Part shown: piece by piece, positions 19,323-26,725 of the stretch
How the letters are laid out: every line of letters begins with the position of its first letter
Numbering within the stretch: position 1 is the stretch's first letter
From: Saprospiraceae bacterium
GTDB taxonomy: Bacteria > Bacteroidota > Bacteroidia > Chitinophagales > Saprospiraceae
DNA: 64,000 nucleotides
Reading direction: 5' to 3'
NCBI GenBank assembly: GCA_016718205.1
Contig: JADKEB010000033.1
Coordinates: 558,001 to 622,000, forward strand
Made by a program: the position numbers and the translations under genes
The notes under the pieces: generated by a model
The model's database searches: none
Seen by the model: only the letters and a program-made list of their open reading frames with translations
Told to the model about the DNA's origin: nothing

Positions 19323-19598
19323 ATGAATAATCAATCACTTATAAGACTTATGGTAGAAGTCTGTTTAATAGGATTTATCTTTCTTTCTGCTTATGTTTTT
19401 TATACATGTTGGAAAGGCGAAACTCGGGTAAATGAACCGGTTTTATATCTTTTTAACATTCTCAGTGGCCTTGTAGGAGGTATTTTTGCTTTTGCTTTTG
19501 GATTACCCTCTCCATCAAGTTCTGAAGGGCAAGATAAAGTTGCCCAAAAAGTACATAATTTGTCAAATATGATGACTAGTGGTACAGGAACAAAATAA
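19323..19598 (+). CDS. Small membrane protein of unknown function
   Basis: A 91-residue protein with two predicted transmembrane helices (about 8-28 and 39-61), the second Gly/Ala/Phe-rich, followed by a short hydrophilic tail with a PSPSSSEGQDK linker. No family is recognised. It begins 9 bp after the preceding secreted protein gene, indicating co-transcription. The ATG at 19323 is the first in frame. Confidence 0.6.
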   Translation: MNNQSLIRLMVEVCLIGFIFLSAYVFYTCWKGETRVNEPVLYLFNILSGLVGGIFAFAFGLPSPSSSEGQDKVAQKVHNLSNMMTSGTGTK

Positions 19599-19712
19599 AT
19601 ACCTATAAAACTTGATCTTATTCCCAATATCAGCGTTGAAAAGCCTCGCCATAGCTATTGCTATGTCTGTGTTTTTCGCCTTGATCTTGAAAATAATCTA
19701 CTGCGTTTTATT

Positions 19713-19922
19713 ATGTACTTACTTCATTCCTGTAGCACTAGTGATGAAAAGTCAGAAAAACTGGGTTACTTTTATGCCTTGTCATACATTATTATTGGTA
19801 TAGCCGCTATTGTGATTTGGATTGTAAAATCAGACGAAGCGGTGTGTAATCATATTGTTACTATTTCGCAGGTGTTCCTAGGCATGATGGTGGCGATTGT
19901 TACTGGTTATTTTAAGAATTAG
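19713..19922 (+). CDS. Possible small membrane protein, or remnant
   Basis: A 69-residue open frame with two hydrophobic stretches (about 27-43 and 51-66). An overlapping frame from a TTG at 19612 also encodes a hydrophobic stretch and ends at 19803. The pair may be one small membrane gene broken by a frameshift. No homologue is recognised. Confidence is low because there is no clear start signal. Confidence 0.35.
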   Translation: MYLLHSCSTSDEKSEKLGYFYALSYIIIGIAAIVIWIVKSDEAVCNHIVTISQVFLGMMVAIVTGYFKN

Positions 19923-19953
19923 AATTTATCTTTAAACCTTTTAAAAACTTATT

Positions 19954-20562
19954 ATGAATCATCATCATTTAGCAACAGTGGTAAAATTTCAAGCCACACA
20001 TGAAACTGTTAAGAGTCAAAATCCAATTTTCAATTGTTTGTTTGAAATTAATACACTTGGTAATTTAAACCCAATGGAGAAATTTTTAATTTTATCTGTT
20101 GATGGTAAATTTGAAGATACAGAACCTACTGAATATATCATTACAGATTTTCATTACAAAGAGGACGAACTGCACATAATCAGATGTAAGGTATTATGTC
20201 CTATTGTTACTCAAAATAGAAGCAGCAAGACTAAAGGTGTGGCAGATGTAGTCTATTGGATGGAAGTATCACCTTACAAAAAGGGGATTTTAACTCCCAG
20301 CCTTACTTGTTCTCCTGAAAATTATGCTTACACAAAAATTGGTCAACTTTATTCAGCATTTAAATATGATGGTAATGATTACGTGCCGATGTACTGTTTT
20401 TCAGATGGCAATGAATCTATGCTAAATTCTTATTTAGCATTTTGCAAAGTAAAATCTTTAGATGACATAAACAGAGAGTGGATTCATCATGACCAGTTGC
20501 ACTTCTCCAAAAATGATGAGGATCTTTATTTTTTATGTCATCAGTTAGCTTGTCCCTATTAA
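19954..20562 (+). CDS. Hypothetical protein, tandem paralogue A
   Basis: A 202-residue soluble protein without signal peptide. It is clearly related to the next gene. Shared motifs are the N-terminus H-H-LATVVKF, a DFHYKED motif, the R-K-VLCPI motif near the middle, and the MYCF...AFCK pattern near the C-terminus, with conserved cysteines. The bases before the two starts (CTTTTAAAA, then TTATTATGA) are also alike, so the duplication included the leader. Function is unknown. It lies between small membrane genes and the convergent CHAT operon. Confidence 0.72.
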   Translation: MNHHHLATVVKFQATHETVKSQNPIFNCLFEINTLGNLNPMEKFLILSVDGKFEDTEPTEYIITDFHYKEDELHIIRCKVLCPIVTQNRSSKTKGVADVVYWMEVSPYKKGILTPSLTCSPENYAYTKIGQLYSAFKYDGNDYVPMYCFSDGNESMLNSYLAFCKVKSLDDINREWIHHDQLHFSKNDEDLYFLCHQLACPY

Positions 20563-20680
20563 TCGTTATAACATGCATTTAAGTATTTTGGATACTTTAG
20601 AATACTTATTGCCACTGGAAGAATTAAGAATTAACACATAGTCGACAAATTTATTAACTTAATCTTTTAAAATATTTATT

Positions 20681-21262
20681 ATGAGTCATTATCATTTAGC
20701 TACAGTGGTGAAATTTGATCCAAGTAGTTTTCAAAAAACAAGTCATACAAAATTCAAATGTTTACATCAATTAACAAAACAAGAGGAACTAAATTCTCTT
20801 GAACTCTTATTTATCTATGCTCATCAAAGTAATAATATACCAAATAGTGAAGAAGAGTTTTTACTGGCCGATTTTAAGTATAAAGAAGGAAGTAAAATCG
20901 TAAGAGCAAAAGTACTCTGCCCTATTTTAAATAGGATAAATTGGATAAAAATTAATGACAATTTATACAAAGTACCTATTACTAATGTACAACCTATCAT
21001 CAGAGGACTAACAGGATGTAGTCCAAAAGGTTATGCATATAGTAATCAAACATCTCTTTATAAGTATGAAATTGACAATGTCGAATATGCTGCAATGTAT
21101 TGTTTTCCAGATAATAAAAGTTGTGCTATGGGGCCATATTTTGCTTTTTGTAAGATTGATGGAATTTCTTATAGTAAAACTAATCATGAATGGAATCATG
21201 GCGATGATTTCTGGAATAATGGTCAGTTTATTAGTCATGAAAACGTTACGCCATTTCCCTAA
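20681..21262 (+). CDS. Hypothetical protein, tandem paralogue B
   Basis: A 193-residue paralogue of the preceding gene, with the same order of motifs: LATVVKF at the N-terminus, DFKYKEG, RAKVLCPI, then MYCFPD and AFCK. The two proteins have diverged strongly outside these motifs, so the duplication is not recent. No enzymatic motif or membrane segment is seen. Its stop lies 15 bp from the stop of the convergent CHAT gene. Paralogue pairs beside a protease-like gene can be substrates or regulators, but nothing in the sequence proves that. Confidence 0.72.
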   Translation: MSHYHLATVVKFDPSSFQKTSHTKFKCLHQLTKQEELNSLELLFIYAHQSNNIPNSEEEFLLADFKYKEGSKIVRAKVLCPILNRINWIKINDNLYKVPITNVQPIIRGLTGCSPKGYAYSNQTSLYKYEIDNVEYAAMYCFPDNKSCAMGPYFAFCKIDGISYSKTNHEWNHGDDFWNNGQFISHENVTPFP

Positions 21263-21277
21263 AATAATAAGTTTGCG

Positions 21278-24010
21278 TTAAACCATTCCACTCCAGAAAT
21301 AAGGATGACCAAAGTTTTTAAAATGTTTAAGTACTTTTAATTTGGCCTCTTTTAGCGCAATTGATGGGCTGGTGTTTGTAAGGTTTTGATAAAAATATTT
21401 CATTAAAATGGATCCAGCAGAATCATCTAGGTTCCACAAGGATTGGATGATTCTGTGGCTTCCAGTGTGTAAAAAATATCTGGCTAAGTTATAATTACCT
21501 TCTCCATCTTTGAATTTTCCTTTGCCTGATTCACAGGCAGATAATATTACTAAAGGAGGAGTTTGTTCCAAGTTCAGAATTTCATATCCATACAATGTAT
21601 CAAGCTTATTGTCTGACCTGAATAGTAGGTAAAGATCATTTAAACTATTGGAATTAGAATACCCATGAATAGATATATGTAAAATATCAGTTTGGTTGTA
21701 ATTTTGATTTAAAAAGTTGGCTTTTGAACATTTTTTGCCACTGTAATTTATATGATTGTGAGAAAAAATATTTAATGTTTTAAATTCAGTAATATTACCA
21801 GGTAATTCTTTTTGTATTTTTTTATTTCTAGCGACAGTCTTCTCATCAGAATGAAGAAAGCTTACTATTGTCGTTGATTTTAGTACAATATCTTTATTTT
21901 CAAAATATAGGAAAAACGACGGGACTTTTTCAAAATCTTGATTATGTATCAGGTAGTTTAAAGAATGGAAGTTTGAGTCGGATGAAATGCCATTCTTAGT
22001 AAGGCTTTCAGGGTTTAGACCTGAAAAAAAAGGAGAGTCCGAATAGATGACAGTCTCGTAGTTGCTAATGATCTCGCTAAACAATATTTTATATACCTGA
22101 TATGCAGCTTTATTGTAATCTTCTGCTTTGATTGATTTATCATATTTTGATTGTATATCTTTTACAACACTAATATAGTTCTGTAAAAGAGAATCGTTCT
22201 GTATTATTCTAATGCCCGATTCATTGACGGACATATAGAAAACATAATAAAAATTATCAATTATATTGACGTCAACCAATATGGTATTATTATTAATTTG
22301 TTTTTGCCAGTTTTCCAGAGAAATCCTTTTTTGACTCATTGCAAAATTGGCCAACTCAGAAGTAGCATTTTCCTTATAAAATTTTTCTAATTTATTTATA
22401 AAGAAGAGCAAACTATCAGAAATACCAGAAGATTTAAAATATGCGATTTTATGTTTTAAATATTTTTCTTTATTTTTCAAATCGGAATATTCTAATTTTC
22501 TTAAGTTGATATCCCTAAGCAAAATCCGATCTTTGTTTTTTTCAATCATATAAATATACTTTAATAGATATTCACTGTGATGAAATTTTTCATACAAGTT
22601 GTAAAATACTTTTGCGCCCGTATTATATACAGAATTTGAAGAGTTAAAGACTGAATGTATCACATTTTCATCAAATGAATTCATTGCATTGATTATCATG
22701 CTATCAGCCTTTAAAATTAAAGATGCAGCTAATTTTAAATCGTTGACATTTTTTAAGTCTTCGTATTTTTGATTGAGCACTGAAGCAAAGGATTCAAGTG
22801 TGATGAAATGGAAATTTTTTTTTGAAAAATTTGGCATCAAAACGGAGTCCAGATTAAACTTGTAAATTTTAATAGGAATCAATTGATTCTCTTGGCTGTA
22901 AATTACATCCAATGCGCTATCGTACTTTTTATTCAACATATAACAATAGTAAAGCTCATACATTACAGTATAAACTTGCAATGCATTATATGGCTTTGAA
23001 TTTACAATATAATGAAAAGCTTTTTCTAAATGCTGTTCTGCTTTATTAACATTATTTAATTTAAGTAAAAGGTATTCGCCAATAATTTTGTCCATATTAC
23101 AGAAATTCCCATGTTTATGTACATTTTCTTTCAATTCATTGAGTTTAGTAGCATCGACAGATTCAGATGGATCATTGGATTTTGAAGAAAAATACAATTT
23201 ATACAGTTCTTGCTGATGATAGCTACATGGAAATGTTTTAACCAAATTGAAAGCTTTTTGGTATTGCATATCGCTTTCCTTTTTCTTGTCTAACCTTGCT
23301 AAAACAAAAGCTTTTAACGAATGGTAAATTAGTCTTTTTGGTTGTACATTTGAGAAATTCTGATTCATTTTATCCATTCTTTCTATATAAGCCAAAGCTT
23401 TTAATTCCTTTCTTAATGGAAACTGCAGATATACTAAATTTCGGAGATGGAAAAAATGTTGGTTTGTTATGATCCTATTCTTCTCAAAAATATTGAAAGC
23501 AATATTATAGTAATGATCTGAGCTGTCAGGATTACTTCCTTCATTAAGATAAAATCTCCCTATTTCACCATATAGTTCTCCTCGAAGGACATTATCCTCA
23601 TTATTTTTTGATATAAAATCTAAAATTGTATTTTTTAAAATCTTTTCTTCATGAAATTTATTCAATGTATAATAATCATTTAGCAATTTGAATATCAATT
23701 CAGTAGTATCATAAGGCACAAATGATATTGAATCGCAAGGACTAAAATAGTTTTGATAAAAAATGTTCTTATTAAGTTTGTAGGTAAGATAATGTAATTC
23801 TTCTTCGGCAAGTACCTTGTTTTCAGTTGAATAGATTTCTGATACATATCGAATACTATCGTGATTTATGAGTTGATCCATTTTTTTACTCACATCAGAT
23901 TTCAGTATTTTGGAAGATAAAAATTCCGGATTGTTTAAATCGTTATTTTTATAGCATTGCAATAACAGTGTGCAAATAATAATACAACATGCATAACATT
24001 TTATTCGCAT
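21278..24010 (-). CDS. TPR-CHAT protein (caspase-like peptidase), predicted lipoprotein
   Basis: A 910-residue protein. It begins with a hydrophobic export signal and a Cys at residue 19 (LLLQC), a non-canonical lipobox, so it is probably exported and anchored. The middle (about 60-600) is helical and TPR-like. The C-terminal CHAT domain (about 600-910) has both catalytic residues of the caspase-like fold: H782 in LHISIHG and C826 in LSACESGKG. The downstream motifs SLWNLDD and HPYFWSGMV are typical of CHAT domains. It overlaps the anti-sigma gene by ten bases, so it is the third gene of the sigma operon. Protease activity is inferred from the intact dyad. Confidence 0.88.
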   Translation of the reverse strand: MRIKCYACCIIICTLLLQCYKNNDLNNPEFLSSKILKSDVSKKMDQLINHDSIRYVSEIYSTENKVLAEEELHYLTYKLNKNIFYQNYFSPCDSISFVPYDTTELIFKLLNDYYTLNKFHEEKILKNTILDFISKNNEDNVLRGELYGEIGRFYLNEGSNPDSSDHYYNIAFNIFEKNRIITNQHFFHLRNLVYLQFPLRKELKALAYIERMDKMNQNFSNVQPKRLIYHSLKAFVLARLDKKKESDMQYQKAFNLVKTFPCSYHQQELYKLYFSSKSNDPSESVDATKLNELKENVHKHGNFCNMDKIIGEYLLLKLNNVNKAEQHLEKAFHYIVNSKPYNALQVYTVMYELYYCYMLNKKYDSALDVIYSQENQLIPIKIYKFNLDSVLMPNFSKKNFHFITLESFASVLNQKYEDLKNVNDLKLAASLILKADSMIINAMNSFDENVIHSVFNSSNSVYNTGAKVFYNLYEKFHHSEYLLKYIYMIEKNKDRILLRDINLRKLEYSDLKNKEKYLKHKIAYFKSSGISDSLLFFINKLEKFYKENATSELANFAMSQKRISLENWQKQINNNTILVDVNIIDNFYYVFYMSVNESGIRIIQNDSLLQNYISVVKDIQSKYDKSIKAEDYNKAAYQVYKILFSEIISNYETVIYSDSPFFSGLNPESLTKNGISSDSNFHSLNYLIHNQDFEKVPSFFLYFENKDIVLKSTTIVSFLHSDEKTVARNKKIQKELPGNITEFKTLNIFSHNHINYSGKKCSKANFLNQNYNQTDILHISIHGYSNSNSLNDLYLLFRSDNKLDTLYGYEILNLEQTPPLVILSACESGKGKFKDGEGNYNLARYFLHTGSHRIIQSLWNLDDSAGSILMKYFYQNLTNTSPSIALKEAKLKVLKHFKNFGHPYFWSGMV

Positions 24011-24648
24011 AGTTTTATAAGGTCGTCATTTGGAAAGGATTTTAGCTCATCTGATTGAAATATCTTTTTTGCTTTTTCTTTATTTCCCACCGAAAACTCA
24101 GAAATCCCAAGATAAAAGTATGCAAGTGTGTCTTTATGATTTTGCCAGAGTAATTGTAATTTTGGTTTTGCTTCAATAAAATTTTGTGCAGTAAAAAGGT
24201 TGTAAGCCAAAGATTTATCAGTTTCAAGATCAATCTGATTACTTCTTTCTGTTTGATGGAGAATATATTTATAAAAGTCTTCATCCTTCCATGCATATTG
24301 AATATTTTGTTCATCTTTTATCATCCACCACCATCCAATAATTAACACCAAAACAACACTAGCAGCCAATAAAATTCTTTTAATAGAAAATATTGAACCC
24401 GATTGTTTATCATTATTTGGAGTTTGTGATAAAGCATCGATCTCCTCCTCCCATCCCCGCATCATCTCCAGCTTACTTGCTAGGGTCCTGACCCTCATAC
24501 CTTCAGCCAGAATCCTAAGTTCGTCGAGGTCAGACTTCAGGTCTGTCTCAGTCGCCAGCCTGGTTTCCAGATCGCGGATCTCCTGATCATCCAGGTTACC
24601 TTTGATGTAATCATCCAGCAACGTGATATCTTCCTTTGAGCTTCTCAA
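24001..24648 (-). CDS. Membrane-anchored anti-sigma-factor-like protein
   Basis: A 215-residue single-pass protein. The N-terminal 85 residues are cytoplasmic, acidic and helical, with LLDDYIKGNLDDQEI near residues 10-24, resembling the start of anti-sigma domains. One transmembrane helix lies at 91-110. The remaining roughly 100 residues form a TPR-like periplasmic domain. The start is a TTG overlapping the sigma stop (TTGA), implying coupled translation. No HxxxCxxC zinc motif is present. Being directly downstream of an ECF sigma gene supports the anti-sigma role. The periplasmic TPR part could sense or bind the exported CHAT protein, but that is inference. Confidence 0.75.
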   Translation of the reverse strand: MRSSKEDITLLDDYIKGNLDDQEIRDLETRLATETDLKSDLDELRILAEGMRVRTLASKLEMMRGWEEEIDALSQTPNNDKQSGSIFSIKRILLAASVVLVLIIGWWWMIKDEQNIQYAWKDEDFYKYILHQTERSNQIDLETDKSLAYNLFTAQNFIEAKPKLQLLWQNHKDTLAYFYLGISEFSVGNKEKAKKIFQSDELKSFPNDDLIKLCE

Positions 24649-25202
24649 TATTCAAGACTTTTTTGTATATGACCAAAATAGATGTTTTGTAACCTTTTGA
24701 GGCACTTGTATTTTTGATTTTTGGTAGTGTCTGTGTTTTTGTAGCCCATTATGTCGGTGATTTCGTCCATACTTTTGTCTTGATAGTAATAGTGTATCAG
24801 CAGCGACTGGCATGGTTCACCCAGATCCTCCAGCGACCTGCACGCCAGAGTCAGCTGCACTTCCCGATGGGTATAATCTGATGTATCACTCAGATCGATA
24901 ATGATCCTCTGCACCGAATCAACATCCACATACTTTTTTTGAGCGCGCAGATGCTCCATGGCTTTATGGCGTGCAATGCTGTACAGATACGTCTGGAGCG
25001 TGGAGGTAAGTATAGACAGCCTGCCGGTGGTGACATTGTCATAGAGTGCGATGACTGACATCTGAAATATATCCATTGCATCATCAGCAGTGAGGCCGAA
25101 TTCCTTTTGCAACCATACGATGCTGTCGTGCCTCATCAGATGGTAGATCTCACGAAGGGCCTCGTTTTCGTTGGTTTTGATTTTTTGGATCCAGTCAATC
25201 AC
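24645..25202 (-). CDS. ECF-type RNA polymerase sigma factor
   Basis: A 185-residue sigma-70 family protein with only regions 2 and 4. Region 2 contains DAMDIFQMSVIALYDNV near residues 41-57 and the DNA-contacting segment TYLYSIARHKAMEHLR near 70-85. Region 4 is a helix-turn-helix around residues 130-170 (MDEITDIMGY). The start codon is GTG at 25202. It is the first gene of the operon sigma/anti-sigma/CHAT. It diverges from the EGF-like lipoprotein gene, so the 25203-25374 gap may hold two promoters, possibly including an autoregulated one. Confidence 0.92.
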   Translation of the reverse strand: MIDWIQKIKTNENEALREIYHLMRHDSIVWLQKEFGLTADDAMDIFQMSVIALYDNVTTGRLSILTSTLQTYLYSIARHKAMEHLRAQKKYVDVDSVQRIIIDLSDTSDYTHREVQLTLACRSLEDLGEPCQSLLIHYYYQDKSMDEITDIMGYKNTDTTKNQKYKCLKRLQNIYFGHIQKSLEY

Positions 25203-25374
25203 GCTGATCTAAGGGTTTTGACAGTGTGAAGATATAGAATTGTGTTATGAAATGTACTATTAGAATATTATTTTTTATGAAATAGAAAAAATCTTTGGGT
25301 ACGGGAGGTTACCTTTTTGGAATTCTCTGCATTAAAAGTGACAATTTTTAACATCACCTAAAAAAATTTACATC

Positions 25375-25470
25375 ATGTCAAGTAAAGTCTATCAGCTAAA
25401 ACCCGATTTGGTATTAAAACTATTCGTTTTAGTATGCTTATTATGCATTATTTCACTTATAAAAAATTAA
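25375..25470 (+). CDS. Possible 31-residue membrane peptide upstream of the EGF-like lipoprotein
   Basis: An ATG-to-TAA frame of 31 codons. The peptide has a polar start with Lys residues and a hydrophobic second half (LKLFVLVCLLCIISLI), enough for one transmembrane helix. It stops three bases before the next ATG (25474), a spacing that suggests coupled translation. No relative is known to me and the frame may be chance. Confidence 0.35.
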   Translation: MSSKVYQLKPDLVLKLFVLVCLLCIISLIKN

Positions 25471-25473
25471 AAG

Positions 25474-26502
25474 ATGAACAGAAAATTTACACAACTCGGC
25501 ATTCTTCTTAATGTTTTAATTTTTGTGACTCTAACACTTGTAATAGGATGTTATAAGGATCCTTGTGAAGATATATTTTGCAAAAATGGTGGTACCTGTA
25601 TTGAAGGGATTTGCAAGTGTCCAAATGGATATGAAGGGGAGAATTGTGAGATAATAACGGGATATGATTGTATTTCAGGTAGATGTACATATGTCAGTTA
25701 TTATTCTTTGACACCTGACTATAAAACTTATTTAGCATGTCAGAATAATTGTGGGTTTAATAATTCAGAATGCTTCAGCACTCCTTATTATGGTCAACAA
25801 AGTTGTGGATTGGGGAGTGTTGCTGTAAGCCCTACAGGATGTTGTAAGAGTACACATCCATACTATGGAGTGCAAAAAAATAGTTGCTATTTAAGTTGTC
25901 AAGATGCGAAAAACGCAGGAAATAGCTCTATTTCTTACGGGACTGGGTTTGCGAGTAACTTAGGGTATAATTGTATAAATGGTTCATGTGTTTCTGGCAG
26001 TTCAAATTCAGATTATAATACTTTAAGTGCCTGTTTAAGTAACTGTGGTAGTTCCAATTGTTTCAGTACACCATATAGTGGACCACAAAATTGCAATTCA
26101 GGAGTCGCAGTTAACAGTTCATCATGTTGTCCACTAACACACAGATATCTTGGAACCGAAAAAGGTAATTGTTATGCTACTTGCGAAGCTGCGAAGAATG
26201 CAGGAAACTCCACTATAGTTTATGGAACAGGAGAAACTTCAGGGACCAATACAAGCGGAAGAGTCATATTTTATTTAAGGAAGGACCAGAAATGTGGAAC
26301 GATCACAGTAAATTTAGCAGGTTTGAGTCAAAATATAACTTCATTTTATTCGTCCACTCCAAACTGTGGGGCAGCGGGTTGCGCAACTTTTTCTCTGCAA
26401 CCTGGGAACTATACTTATACAGCAAAATGCACTGGATTTACTTGGACAGCAGCGACAATTTCAATCGTATCTGGAGGTTGTGCAAAGGTCTATTTAAATT
26501 AA
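25474..26502 (+). CDS. EGF-like, Cys-rich secreted lipoprotein
   Basis: A 342-residue lipoprotein with a signal peptide and lipid-anchor Cys at residue 26 (LVIGC). It carries one EGF-like module with the six expected cysteines (C31, C36, C42, C47, C49, C58) and the CPNGYEGENC ending. Two Cys-rich repeats of about 95 residues follow (about 64-165 and 166-260). Each starts with Y-x-C-I-x-G-x-C, has a CFSTPY motif and ends with DAKNAGNS or EAAKNAGNS and a YGTG. The last 80 residues form a distinct beta-rich domain. Likely exposed on the cell surface. It diverges from the ECF sigma operon and could be one of its targets. Confidence 0.78.
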   Translation: MNRKFTQLGILLNVLIFVTLTLVIGCYKDPCEDIFCKNGGTCIEGICKCPNGYEGENCEIITGYDCISGRCTYVSYYSLTPDYKTYLACQNNCGFNNSECFSTPYYGQQSCGLGSVAVSPTGCCKSTHPYYGVQKNSCYLSCQDAKNAGNSSISYGTGFASNLGYNCINGSCVSGSSNSDYNTLSACLSNCGSSNCFSTPYSGPQNCNSGVAVNSSSCCPLTHRYLGTEKGNCYATCEAAKNAGNSTIVYGTGETSGTNTSGRVIFYLRKDQKCGTITVNLAGLSQNITSFYSSTPNCGAAGCATFSLQPGNYTYTAKCTGFTWTAATISIVSGGCAKVYLN

Positions 26503-26633
26503 AAGCAATTGAAATGCAAAATGACATTAAATTAAAAACTTGAAATATTTATGTCATGTAACTTGAAAATAGCATTTCAAGTACAAAATGTTTTATTTGA
26601 AACGCGGAAAAAGCAAAATGAAATTTTGTTGGG

Positions 26634-26666
26634 TCAGCATTTTAACCTTTAAAACGAAAATGCTGA
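26634..26666. promoter_or_regulatory. Perfect hairpin upstream of the delta-60 repeat gene
   Basis: TCAGCATTTT (26634-26643) pairs exactly with AAAATGCTGA (26657-26666) across a 13-base loop. It lies 131 bp after the lipoprotein stop and 59 bp before the delta-60 gene. There is no T tract, so it may be a leader structure or a protein-binding site rather than a classical terminator. Confidence 0.4.
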
Positions 26667-26725
26667 GATAATAAATCATCGGCAGTAAGAAAAATAATAT
26701 TTACTAAACAATTAATACTATAATT

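Noticed and set aside
21278..25202. Possible type III-E CRISPR (Craspase) locus because of the TPR-CHAT protein
   Set aside because: No gRAMP/Cas7-11 gene, no Cas1/Cas2 and no CRISPR array are in the window; the CHAT protein also carries an export signal.
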